This document shows, in pieces, positions 1 to 7,492 of a stretch of 13,686 bases of DNA (its first letter is position 1; every line of letters begins with the position of its first letter). Origin of the DNA: CAZBBB01 sp964490005 (GTDB lineage: Bacteria; Planctomycetota; B15-G4); contig CAZBBB010000088.1 of assembly GCA_964490005.1 (NCBI GenBank), forward strand, positions 1 through 13,686, in the 5' to 3' direction. Made by a program: the position numbers and the translations under genes. The notes beneath the pieces were generated by a model. It did not search any database. It saw only the letters and a list, made by a program, of their open reading frames with translations, and was not told where the DNA came from.

Positions 1-515
1 CCTTCAACATTCCGCTCATCACGTTTGAAGACGTGCCCGGCTTCCTGCCGGGCGTCACCCAGGAGCACGGCGGCATCATCCGCCACGGCGCCAAGCTGCT
101 CTACGCCTACTGCGAGGCGACCGTGCCCAAGCTCACCGTCATCTGCCGCAAGGCCTACGGCGGCGCCTACGACGTCATGTCCTCCAAGCACATCCGCGGC
201 GACCTGAACCTGGCCTGGCCGACGGCCGAGATCGCCGTGATGGGCGCCAAGGGCGCCGTCGAGATCATCTTCCGCAAGGAGATCGCCGCCGCCCGGGCCA
301 AGGGCGGCGAGCAGGCGGCGGCGGCCGAGGAGGCGCGCCTCGTGAAGGACTACGAGGAGAAGTTCGCCAACCCCTACGCGGCGGCGGCCCGCGGCTACGT
401 CGATGCCGTCATCGAGCCGCGCCAGACCCGGGCGCGGCTCATCGCGGGCCTGCGCCTGCTCGCCACCAAGCGCGACAAGAACCCGCCGCGCAAGCACGGC
501 AACATCCCTCTCTGA
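1..515 (+). CDS. Acyl-CoA (propionyl-CoA type) carboxylase beta subunit, 3' end
   Basis: This is the C-terminal carboxyltransferase half of a biotin-dependent acyl-CoA carboxylase beta chain (PccB-like). It transfers CO2 from carboxybiotin to propionyl-CoA or a related acyl-CoA in the cytoplasm. The reading frame is already open at base 3 and the 5' part lies outside the window. Family hallmarks are visible: VPGFLPG, then HGGIIRHGAKLLYAY, then KAYGGAYDVM followed by the AWPTAEIAVMGAKGA stretch that lines the acyl-CoA site, and the typical C-terminus ending HGNIPL just before the TGA at 513-515. Propionyl-CoA carboxylase is the likeliest subtype because of the NPPRKHGNIPL ending, but methylcrotonyl- or acetyl-CoA specificity cannot be excluded from the C-terminal part alone. 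No frameshift is seen. A hairpin follows the stop at once. Confidence 0.93.
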   Translation, partial: FNIPLITFEDVPGFLPGVTQEHGGIIRHGAKLLYAYCEATVPKLTVICRKAYGGAYDVMSSKHIRGDLNLAWPTAEIAVMGAKGAVEIIFRKEIAAARAKGGEQAAAAEEARLVKDYEEKFANPYAAAARGYVDAVIEPRQTRARLIAGLRLLATKRDKNPPRKHGNIPL

Positions 516-569
516 GAGGGGGCCGTCCGAGACAGGAGCAGGGCCGGGTGGAGGTGGTGCGGCCCCCTC
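516..569 (+). terminator. Hairpin directly after the carboxylase stop, possible terminator
   Basis: A perfect 10-bp inverted repeat starts at the base after the stop codon: GAGGGGGCCG at 516-525 pairs with CGGCCCCCTC at 560-569, closing a 34-nt loop. No T-tract follows, so it is not a classical intrinsic terminator. It may be a transcript-end or stabilising hairpin, or a Rho-assisted terminator. Confidence 0.4.
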
Positions 570-811
570 GCCCATGACCTGACGCTCCGGTCGCCAGAGG
601 GCGAGGACCCGGCCAAGAGGCGCTGTCGTTCCCGGCACGACTGGTAAATACAGTGACGAAGGTTGATGCTTCGCGCCGGAAGATCCGGAGCCGTCCCCGA
701 AGAACGGCCCCGCCCGCACGCTGCGCGCATCGCTTGCCGCCGCGCACGGGTCGCGATCCGCTCCACGGCCGTTCCCCCCTCCCTCGATCCGTACCCACCT
801 CAAGGACTTGC
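570..811 (+). promoter_or_regulatory. Intergenic leader of paralog 1 with a possible extended -10
   Basis: No gene is supported between the carboxylase and the secreted protein. An AT-rich island stands out in the GC-rich background: TGGTAAATA at 642-650 has the TGn spacing of an extended -10 box. No good -35 box is visible 17 nt upstream. Use of this site would give a 5' leader of about 155 nt. The sequence GGCCAAGAGG at 611-620 equals part of the conserved intergenic element found at 7434-7465 and 8179-8209, with ATACA at 648-652, but the spacing differs (27 nt against 17-18), so I treat it as a weak partial match. Confidence 0.3.
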
Positions 812-2344
812 ATGCATCTCTCCCAGCGTCGCGCGTCGTCCCTCTCCCTGCTTCGCGGTCTCGCCCTGGCTCTCGCGCTCGGTGCGCCTGCCGCCGCGCA
901 GCCCGCATCGATCTCGATCTCGTTCGACAAGGCGCTCTACAACGCGAACGACACGATCACGCTCACGATCACCGGCGCACCCGGTGACGTCCCGCTCATG
1001 CTGGCGAGCTTCTCGCCCGGCCCGACGACCGTGCCCGGCATCGGCACGCTGGGCGTCGGCCTCCCCGTGCCGGCCATGTATCTGCTGCCGTCGATCCCCG
1101 TCTCGGGCAAGCTCGTGTTCAGCTGCCAGACGAACTGCGACATGCCGATCATCGGCGACCCGGTGTTCTTCCAGGTCCTCACCTTCACGCCCGGGCTCAA
1201 GGGCGCGAGCGGCCTTTCGAACGGCACGATGCTGCTCGTCCTCTCGGGTGACTGCGCCGAGTGCGTGGACGAGGCCGTGCCCGACCCGAACTGGACCCCG
1301 TGGCCCCACACGCAGGCGATGATCCTCTATCCGCTGGGGATCGACTTCCAGATGGTGGCCGGCGGACAGTTCACCGAGTACGCCGAAGGCAGCGCGCACC
1401 TCACGGGCGTCGTGGCCCGCGCCAGCGACCCGTCGGCGCGCTTCGTGATCGACGCGACCTTCTCCGACCGCCTCGTCGTCGGCGACCCGGGCTTCCTGCC
1501 GCTCGGCAGTCCCAAGCAGGAACTCGATCCAGGCGCCTACGCGGCCAGCGGCGGGCCGATCAGCCCGCTGCTCTGGCGCTACTACCAGACCCTCGAAGGC
1601 ACGCTGACCGGCATCGACGGCTACGCCGGCGGCCTGATGGCCATCTCGCGCATCGGCCCGTCCTTCCAGGTCGGTTACGGCGCCAACGGGAAGAACCTGA
1701 ACATGGGCGCGTCGGGCTGGTTCGACGTCGAGATCCTCAGCCAACCCACCACGGGCGCGACCTTCCCGGCGATCCTGCAGGCCGACTTCAACATCGACGT
1801 CGGCGGCAACTGCCCGATGTGCCCGAGCTCGACCGCGACCCACGCGCTGTATCTGCCGGGCATCGGCACGAGCTTCGTGTTCGAGGGTTCGCCGACCTGG
1901 GTCACCGACCAGTGCGGCACGGCGAGCCTGCACGGCAGCGTCGTGGCGAGCGACGACCCGGCGAAGAAGTTCTTCATCGACGTCGCCTTCCTCGGCAAGG
2001 TGTCGTCGGGCAACGCCGCGTATCCGCCGGCGGGCAGCCCGAAGCTCGAGCTCGACCCGAGCGCGTACAGCGCCAACGGCGGCCCGGTCGATCCCGGCAA
2101 CTGGCACTACTACACGACCGTCGTCGGCACGCTCACCGGCCAGGGTGACTACCTCGGCGCGATGATCGACATCACGCGCTACGGCCCGGCCTTCCAGGTC
2201 GGCTTCGGCGCCAACGGCAAGAGCCTGCAGTACGGTGCTTCGGGATGGCTCGACGTCTCGGTCGTGCAGCAGCCCTGGTCGGGCCCCGCGCTGCAGCCGA
2301 GCGGCCCGGGCGACATCAACATCAACCTCGAGGAGTGCCCGTAA
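812..2344 (+). CDS. Secreted protein of unknown function, CxxC-led tandem repeats (paralog 1)
   Basis: A 510-aa exported protein that I cannot assign to a characterised family. ATG 812 is chosen because AAGGA at 802-806 precedes it by 5 nt and it opens a clean signal peptide (residues 1-29, AAA|Q cleavage); the frame is open further upstream but has no such signal. After cleavage comes a beta-rich N-terminal region (about 30-147), then two homologous units. Unit A (about 148-333) begins GDCAEC and unit B (334-510) begins GNCPMC. Both carry GSPK.ELDP.AY, a W.YY.T...GTLTG block and FQVG.GANGK....GASGW, and both end in a D.NI motif. There are eight cysteines in the predicted mature chain (105, 109, 148, 151, 334, 337, 368, 509), all conserved in the gene at 8280. 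No membrane anchor or sorting tail is seen. The stop lies 19 nt from the stop of the convergent S8 protease gene. A carbohydrate- or surface-binding role is possible but unproven. Confidence 0.88.
   Translation: MHLSQRRASSLSLLRGLALALALGAPAAAQPASISISFDKALYNANDTITLTITGAPGDVPLMLASFSPGPTTVPGIGTLGVGLPVPAMYLLPSIPVSGKLVFSCQTNCDMPIIGDPVFFQVLTFTPGLKGASGLSNGTMLLVLSGDCAECVDEAVPDPNWTPWPHTQAMILYPLGIDFQMVAGGQFTEYAEGSAHLTGVVARASDPSARFVIDATFSDRLVVGDPGFLPLGSPKQELDPGAYAASGGPISPLLWRYYQTLEGTLTGIDGYAGGLMAISRIGPSFQVGYGANGKNLNMGASGWFDVEILSQPTTGATFPAILQADFNIDVGGNCPMCPSSTATHALYLPGIGTSFVFEGSPTWVTDQCGTASLHGSVVASDDPAKKFFIDVAFLGKVSSGNAAYPPAGSPKLELDPSAYSANGGPVDPGNWHYYTTVVGTLTGQGDYLGAMIDITRYGPAFQVGFGANGKSLQYGASGWLDVSVVQQPWSGPALQPSGPGDININLEECP
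2190..2235 (+). repeat. 46-bp perfect direct repeat shared with 9670-9715
   Basis: These 46 bases in the repeat-B coding part of paralog 1 are identical to 9670-9715 in paralog 2, in the same orientation and 7480 bp apart. They encode the FQVGFGANGKSLQYG block. It is the longest exact match I found between the two genes. A second exact match of 32 bases lies at 1184-1215 and 8661-8692. Confidence 0.9.
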
Positions 2345-2363
2345 CCGGGCCGGTCGCTCTCGT

Positions 2364-3809
2364 TCAGGGCAGCAGGGCGTCGAGCCCGGCGGCCCAGGCG
2401 TCGATGCGACCGTGGCCGAGCAGCCCCGCGTAGGCGGGGTTCTTGGCGTCGATGTTCTTGGCGTTGTCCTCGAGCAGCTCGGCGGCGTCGGTGAGCGGCC
2501 ACGGACCGCTGATGCCGACCATCAGCGCCGCCGCGCCGCTCGCGATGCCCGTCGCCATCGACGTCCCGCTCCACCAGGCGTAGCCGCCTCCGGGAACCGC
2601 GCTGTACACGGCGACTCCCGGGGCGGCGACGTCGATGTACGCGCCGTAGGCCGAGAAGCCGGCCTTCTTGTCCGCCGCATCGACCGCCGCGACGGTCAGC
2701 ACCGTGCTGCCGAGGATCGTCGTGAGCGGGGGGAGCACCGGCAGGATCCACGTGACCGACGTCGGCTCGTAGTCGCCCGGAAAGAGCACCTCGCCGCCGG
2801 TGTTGCCCGCCGACGTGATCACGGTCACGCCGAGCGCCTCGGCGTACTGCAGCGAGGCCACGACCGCGGCCGACATGACCGGGAAGGAGAGCGAGAGGTT
2901 GATCACGCTCGCGCCCGAGTCGACGGCGTAGAAGATGCTTTCGGCGACCCGGTAGCCCGAGCCCCAGCCGTCGCTGTCGAGCGCGCGCACCGGCAGGATG
3001 CGTGCGTGCGGCGCGATGAGCAGCACCGACCCGGCGATGTGCGTGCCGTGGCCGACAGCCTCGTCGACCAGGCCGTCGCCGTCGTCGTCCTGCCCGTTGC
3101 CCGCGTCCCAGCCGCCGGCGTGGCCGTCGACGAAGTCCCAGCCCGGCGAGAAGAGCTTGCCGGCGAAGATCGGGTGGCTCATGTCGACGCCGGTGTCGAT
3201 GACCGCCACGACCGGCGTGAAGGGATGGGGAATCGTCTGCGCGGCGTCGGCGCGGATCTGCGTCACCGCCGACTGCCCGTAGAACTCGCCGGAGGTCGGC
3301 GTGCCGTCGACGAAGCCCACGGTGCACTGCTGGGGCTGCCCGCCGGCGGGCGTTCCGCCGCCTTCGCAGCTCTTGACCTCGTTGCTGTGCGAGCGGCCGT
3401 CGGGCTCGGCGAAGACGACTCCGGGCTTGCCCTCGAGCGTCGCGATCAGCTCGGAGAACTCGCCGTCGGTCATGCCGGCCGGCGTGTCGAGCAGGTACAT
3501 CCCCTTGGCCACCAGGCCGTCCACGAGCGTGAGCTGCAGGCCCTGCACGATGCCCGCGAGATCGCTGCCCGCGATGAGCAGCACGACGCGGCGCGCCGGC
3601 TGCAGCGGCGTGTCGGGCACGTCAGGAATGAACGTCGCCGGCCCGCCCTTGAGCGGTCGCAGCGGGACGGCGGACTGCGCTCCCACGTGCGTCGCCGGGC
3701 CGGCCAACAGCAGCCCGCCCGCTGCCAGGACGAGCGCGAGACGCCCGCGGCGCGCGGCGCCGAGCGGCCGGCGAACGGGGCGTCCCGGAGCGGGGAGTAC
3801 GTGCGACAT
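2364..3809 (-). CDS. Secreted S8 family subtilisin-like serine protease
   Basis: A 481-aa exported endopeptidase with a complete catalytic triad: Asp205 in VIDTGVD, His254 in GHGTHIAG and Ser417 in GTSMA, plus the oxyanion Asn336 in SAGN. ATG 3809 is preferred because it opens a signal peptide with an Arg-rich n-region and a VGA|Q cleavage site near residue 44; an upstream in-frame GTG at 3908 would lie inside the CHAT gene. Residues about 72-140 look like a propeptide (YLLDTP, then PGVVFAEPDG), followed by a linker with Cys148 and Cys162. An Asp-rich insert at about 235-250 (NGQDDDGDGLVDE) between the Asp and His blocks resembles a calcium site. No C-terminal anchor is present. The gene starts 29 nt after the CHAT stop on the same strand and is probably the last gene of the sigma operon. 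No clear Shine-Dalgarno is visible. The substrate is unknown. Confidence 0.93.
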   Translation of the reverse strand: MSHVLPAPGRPVRRPLGAARRGRLALVLAAGGLLLAGPATHVGAQSAVPLRPLKGGPATFIPDVPDTPLQPARRVVLLIAGSDLAGIVQGLQLTLVDGLVAKGMYLLDTPAGMTDGEFSELIATLEGKPGVVFAEPDGRSHSNEVKSCEGGGTPAGGQPQQCTVGFVDGTPTSGEFYGQSAVTQIRADAAQTIPHPFTPVVAVIDTGVDMSHPIFAGKLFSPGWDFVDGHAGGWDAGNGQDDDGDGLVDEAVGHGTHIAGSVLLIAPHARILPVRALDSDGWGSGYRVAESIFYAVDSGASVINLSLSFPVMSAAVVASLQYAEALGVTVITSAGNTGGEVLFPGDYEPTSVTWILPVLPPLTTILGSTVLTVAAVDAADKKAGFSAYGAYIDVAAPGVAVYSAVPGGGYAWWSGTSMATGIASGAAALMVGISGPWPLTDAAELLEDNAKNIDAKNPAYAGLLGHGRIDAWAAGLDALLP

Positions 3810-3838
3810 CGGCGTGGGCGTCTCGTCGAGGGTGGGTG

Positions 3839-6724
3839 TCAGGCGGGCGGAATGGCCGCCGCGGGCGCGGTCAGGTCCGGGTCGCCGAGCAGCGAGAAGG
3901 CCGCCCACGAGAGCGGACGGCTCGCCTCCGAGCGCAGCCGCCGCTGCGCGCGGGAGACCGCGCGCCGCACCGGCTGGCCTTCCGCGAGCTGCGCGTAGAC
4001 GTCGACCATGAAGCGCGCGGCATCGGCATCGTCGACGGGCCAGTGGCTCGCGAGCACCGTCCGCACGCCGGCGCCGACGAGCGCGCGCGGCAACCCGACG
4101 AGTTCCTCGCCGTCGATGCGCAGCTTGCGCCCGGTTTCACAACCGCTCAGCGTGACCATGTCCAGGGAGAGCGACATCTGCGCGAGATCGTGGGCCAGGA
4201 GGAAGGACGTGCCGAGGCACACGGCGGAGAACTTCGGCCGCGTCGACTCGAAGCGCCCGTGTCCGGCGACGTGGAGGATCCTACCGCGGATCGTGCCATC
4301 GTGCAGTCTGGACCGCAGTTCGTCGGGCGGCAGTCGCCGACAACGGGGTCCGTAGATCTCCGCGATCGCGCGGGCCTCGCGCTCGACTTCGGGCAGCAGG
4401 TCGAGGCCGCTGCCCGTCACCCACACGTCGGCCGCCTCGCCGCGCGGATCCGCAGCGCGCTGCGTCCGCACGCGGGCCAGCTGCCAGGCGCTCAGCCCGT
4501 AGGCCACGTCGCGGGTCTCGACGAGCGGCCGGCCCCGCACCCCGAAGGCGTGGAAGGGCAGATCGTGCAGCAGACCGTACGGCACGATCTCCAGCGGCCG
4601 GGACGTCGCGAAGAGCTGCGGCAGCCGTTCGATCAGCGGCTCGACGAGCAGCTCGCCGAAGACGTCGAGCAGCGCGTCGAGCGCCGACTGCGCGCGACTC
4701 TCGTCCCGCGTTCGGCCGAGCTGCGATCGCCCGAGCTGGAACAGGAAGCGGTCGCGCAGCTCGGCCAGCCGCGCGAGATCGACGGGCAGCTCCACCGCCT
4801 CGACGCCCGGACCGTCGTCGTGGCGCACGAGCGCGAAGGTTCCGCGTGCGCCGGTGAGGTAGACGAGCAGCAGCTCGTCGCCGCGCCGCGCGCCGCCCAG
4901 GTCCGCGGCCCTCAGGCCCGGCAGGCGCCCGGCGTCGTCGTGGCGCCGGTCGAGCCGCGCCAGCTCGCGCCGCGTGCGGTCGATGCGCGCCGTCCAGTCG
5001 CGCAGCGCCGTCCGGTCGCCGACCTCGCCGCGCAGGTCGTGCGAGCCCGCCGCGAAGCCCAGTTGCGCGTCGAGGCGACGCGCGAGCAGCCAGTCGAGCT
5101 GCTCGCGCGCCGCGCGGAACTCCGCCGAGTGCGGCCCGCGGCGTCCCGGCGATTCACGCAGCGAACGCGAGCGGCCCTCCTCGAGCACGACGAGCGCCTC
5201 CGCCGGGCGCCGGTCCGCGAGCAGCGCGTAGACCAGGTCGACGAAGGCCGGGTGCTGGTCGCGGAAGAAGGCGACGCGGACGTCGCCTGCCGGCACGTGC
5301 GCGTAGCAGGCCTCGATGTGCTCGACCGCACGACGCAGCATCGCGATCGCGCCGGGGACGTCACCCTGCGCCCGGAGGCAGTCGGCCTGCATCCTCAGCG
5401 CCAGGCCGGACAGCAGTTCGTCCCGCGTCTCGCCCTCGGCGCCCGGCCCCTCGAGCACCTGCAGGATCGCGAGCGCGCAGTCGGCCTCGCCGGCGACCAG
5501 CGCGGCGCGTGCGCGCAAGAGCGCGGCGAAGTCGGCCAGCCACGGCAGCCCCTGGCGCCGCAACGTGGCTTCGGCCGCGTCCAGTCGCCGCTGCGCGGGT
5601 TCGAGCTCGCCCTGCTCGATCTGCAGCCCCGCCCGCTGGATCTCGACGAAGCTGGCGTAGGCGCGGTTGCCGAGCCGGGCGAAGCGCTCGGCGGCCAGGC
5701 CCAGCCCTTCGAGAGCCGCGGCGCGCCGGCCCAGCCGCGCCTGCGCGACGCCGGCCAGCACTTCGGCGCGCGCCCGCTCGTACTCCATGTCGAGCGCGGC
5801 GAAGCTCCGCGCGGCGCGCTCGGCGTGCTCGAGCGCGTCGCGACGCGCGTCGAGCCGCAGGTGGATCTCGGCCAGGTCGAGATCGCAGAGCGGCACGCCC
5901 GAGGGCTTGTGGTTGGACTCGTAGACCCGCCGCGCGGCGTGCAGGCCCTCGATCGCGGGCACGTAGCGTCCGCGGCGGCTCTGCAGATAGGCGAGGCTGT
6001 AGTCGCAGTCGGCCACGAGCAGGCTCATGCCCGCTTCGTCCATGCCGGCGCGCGCGCCGAGCCAGAGTCGCTCGGCCTCGTCGAGCCGGTTGGCGTTCAT
6101 CGCGACGACGGCGAGGTTGAACTCCGCGAAGGCGGCGCCGACGCGGTCCCCGAGTTCGCCGAACAGCGCGTGCGCGGCCGCGTACTGCGCGCCGGCCGCC
6201 GTGTAGTCGTCGAGCCGCGCGTGCACGTTGCCGACGTTGACGTGCAATTGCGCCAGCAGGCGCCGCTCGCCATGCGCCTCGAGCACGGGCCGCGCCCGCT
6301 CGGCACAGGCCAGGGCCGCGGCGCTGTCGCCGCCCATCTGGCACACGTCGACGAGCGAGCGCCGCGTCGCGGCGGCGTCGACGACGCGGCCGTCGGCCTC
6401 GTAGAGCGTGACGGCGTGCTCGAGATCGGCGCGCGCCCGCACCTGCGCCCCGTTGAAGTGCGCGGCGACGGCCCGACCGCGCAGCGCCAGCGGCAGCAGG
6501 GCCGGCAGTCGACGCGCGGCCCGCACGAGCGCCTCCGCGACGGGTTCGGCGGCGGGCGGTTGCCGACGCACGAGCGCATCGACGCGCGCACGCAGCTCGC
6601 GCACGATCCCGGCGCGGTCGCCTTCAGGCAGGGCGTCGAAGGCCGTCCAGGTCGCGTCGGTCTCGGAGAGGCCGACGAGTCGATCGGCCCAGGCCGCCGC
6701 GAGCGCGTCGACCGGCGGGTTCAC
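3839..6724 (-). CDS. TPR-CHAT protease (caspase-like, clan CD)
   Basis: A 961-aa cytoplasmic protein. The first ~560 residues are Ala/Leu/Arg-rich helical hairpins typical of TPR repeats (for example the A..RA....EAHG and Y..A...Y..A..LF..LGD patterns). The conserved EEGRSRSLRES segment near residue 510 leads into a CHAT domain from about 600 to 945. The catalytic dyad is intact: His822 in HVAGHG and Cys862 in LSGCETG; the later VLASHWPVDD and LLGDPDL blocks are also typical. CHAT proteins are cysteine peptidases related to caspases and separase; TPRs usually sense or bind partners. The start is GTG 6724, which overlaps the anti-sigma stop as GTGA, so translation is probably coupled. The overlap and gene order suggest that the protease acts with the sigma/anti-sigma pair. 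The substrate is not visible from sequence. A role in cell death or in cleaving an inhibitor is inference from other CHAT systems. Confidence 0.93.
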   Translation of the reverse strand: MNPPVDALAAAWADRLVGLSETDATWTAFDALPEGDRAGIVRELRARVDALVRRQPPAAEPVAEALVRAARRLPALLPLALRGRAVAAHFNGAQVRARADLEHAVTLYEADGRVVDAAATRRSLVDVCQMGGDSAAALACAERARPVLEAHGERRLLAQLHVNVGNVHARLDDYTAAGAQYAAAHALFGELGDRVGAAFAEFNLAVVAMNANRLDEAERLWLGARAGMDEAGMSLLVADCDYSLAYLQSRRGRYVPAIEGLHAARRVYESNHKPSGVPLCDLDLAEIHLRLDARRDALEHAERAARSFAALDMEYERARAEVLAGVAQARLGRRAAALEGLGLAAERFARLGNRAYASFVEIQRAGLQIEQGELEPAQRRLDAAEATLRRQGLPWLADFAALLRARAALVAGEADCALAILQVLEGPGAEGETRDELLSGLALRMQADCLRAQGDVPGAIAMLRRAVEHIEACYAHVPAGDVRVAFFRDQHPAFVDLVYALLADRRPAEALVVLEEGRSRSLRESPGRRGPHSAEFRAAREQLDWLLARRLDAQLGFAAGSHDLRGEVGDRTALRDWTARIDRTRRELARLDRRHDDAGRLPGLRAADLGGARRGDELLLVYLTGARGTFALVRHDDGPGVEAVELPVDLARLAELRDRFLFQLGRSQLGRTRDESRAQSALDALLDVFGELLVEPLIERLPQLFATSRPLEIVPYGLLHDLPFHAFGVRGRPLVETRDVAYGLSAWQLARVRTQRAADPRGEAADVWVTGSGLDLLPEVEREARAIAEIYGPRCRRLPPDELRSRLHDGTIRGRILHVAGHGRFESTRPKFSAVCLGTSFLLAHDLAQMSLSLDMVTLSGCETGRKLRIDGEELVGLPRALVGAGVRTVLASHWPVDDADAARFMVDVYAQLAEGQPVRRAVSRAQRRLRSEASRPLSWAAFSLLGDPDLTAPAAAIPPA

Positions 6725-7374
6725 GAGGCCCCGTCGGCCGCACCCCGAAGGTCGACGTCGGGCAGGACCAGGCGCGCTCCGGGCCCGTCGATCATCAGCG
6801 CGAAGCGCGCCGGCCCGAACTGCGCGAAGCGGAACACGCCGTCGTCGCCGAGCGGCGCCTCGAGCGCCGCGCCGCCGGCCACGAGCAGGCAGGTCGCGCC
6901 CCGCAGCTCGGCCATGCGCGGGGCTTCGGCGCTGACCTGTCCCATGACGGAGGTCTGCTCGATGAGCGCGATGTCGACCTGGAAGGGGCCCACGTCGAAC
7001 GAGCGGTGGTCGCTGTCGCCGTCACCGCGCAGCCCGAGGGCCAGCGCGGGAGGCGGGGCCGGGAGCACGAGTCGGGCGAAATGCTCGCGGGCGCGCGCCA
7101 GCGCGGCCCGTCCGAGCGCCACGGGGGACGGGGCGGCGTCGCGGGAGTCGGCTGCGGCGAGCAGCGCCAGCGTGGCGCGCCGCAGCTCGGGCGGGACCGG
7201 GGCGGGCAGCGGGCGTCCCATGCAGCGCGCCAGCTGATCGAGGCGCCGGATGCGGCGGGCGCACTCGGGGCAGCCCGACTGCACGTGCTCGCCGACCGCC
7301 GCGAGCCCTTCTGCCCGCTCCTCGGTCGAGGACGCCAGCCACCCCAGCAGGCTCTCGTGATTCGGGCAATTCAT
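6721..7374 (-). CDS. Putative soluble zinc-finger anti-sigma factor with C-terminal beta domain
   Basis: A 217-aa protein directly between an ECF sigma gene and a CHAT gene. The N-terminus has a zinc-binding anti-sigma-like pattern: Cys3-x2-His6, then His30-x4-Cys35-x2-Cys38 in EHVQSGCPEC. ATG 7374 is chosen because this motif begins right there; an in-frame TTG at 7431 would only add a basic, low-complexity leader. No transmembrane helix is seen, unlike most RseA-type anti-sigmas, so it should stay in the cytoplasm. Residues about 115-215 look like a beta-sandwich: FDVGPFQVDIAL, then SVMGQV, then GDDGVFRFAQFGP and a final LVLPDVDL, a pattern reminiscent of carboxypeptidase-regulatory-like domains (inference). 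The stop TGA overlaps the CHAT GTG by 4 bp in all. The gap to the sigma stop is 118 nt, unusually long for a sigma/anti-sigma pair, and holds the conserved element at 7434-7465. Confidence 0.75.
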   Translation of the reverse strand: MNCPNHESLLGWLASSTEERAEGLAAVGEHVQSGCPECARRIRRLDQLARCMGRPLPAPVPPELRRATLALLAAADSRDAAPSPVALGRAALARAREHFARLVLPAPPPALALGLRGDGDSDHRSFDVGPFQVDIALIEQTSVMGQVSAEAPRMAELRGATCLLVAGGAALEAPLGDDGVFRFAQFGPARFALMIDGPGARLVLPDVDLRGAADGAS

Positions 7375-7433
7375 GGACCATCGTCCGGAGAAGAGAAGCG
7401 GAGACGCGGCTCGTCGTTCTGGCACCGACAACG

Positions 7434-7465
7434 GCCAAGAGGGGGCTCCGTGCGGCCGTGATACA
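7434..7465 (-). promoter_or_regulatory. Conserved two-block element, copy A (upstream of anti-sigma)
   Basis: Read on the minus strand this is TGTATCA (7465-7459), a 10-nt spacer, then GAGCCCCCTCTTGGC (7448-7434), ending 59 nt before the anti-sigma ATG. The same two blocks with a 9-nt spacer occur on the + strand at 8179-8209, upstream of paralog 2. Both lie in short intergenic gaps. It could be an operator, an unusual promoter or a leader RNA element; neither block matches a standard sigma-70 box well. Confidence 0.5.
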
Positions 7466-7469
7466 CGGC
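7455..7469. promoter_or_regulatory. Perfect inverted repeat in the sigma/anti-sigma gap
   Basis: GCCGTG (7455-7460), ATA, CACGGC (7464-7469) form a perfect 6-bp palindrome with a 3-bp centre. It contains the TGTATCA block of conserved element copy A. It could be a dimer-binding operator. As RNA it would be a short hairpin with a 3-nt loop. In copy B only the central TG-ATA-CA part is kept. Confidence 0.35.
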
Positions 7470-7492
7470 GGGGCGCTCGGGGCGCGGTCGGC

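Noticed and set aside
439..930. Minus-strand small gene in the gap before paralog 1
   Set aside because: Arg/Gly-rich product with no start context, overlapping a real gene end and a signal-peptide region.
2280..2344. PEP-CTERM or similar sorting tail on the secreted paralogs
   Set aside because: The C-terminus ends in DININLEECP with no hydrophobic helix or basic tail.
3839..6724. CHAT as part of a type III CRISPR (Craspase-like) system
   Set aside because: No cas genes, repeat array or Csx30-like gene is present; only the general CHAT and sigma theme is shared.
3836..7237. Very long + strand open frame (1133 codons) antisense to the CHAT and anti-sigma genes
   Set aside because: It is a GC-rich shadow: Arg/Gln/Glu/Ala low-complexity product with no domain, while the minus strand carries CHAT motifs with an intact dyad.
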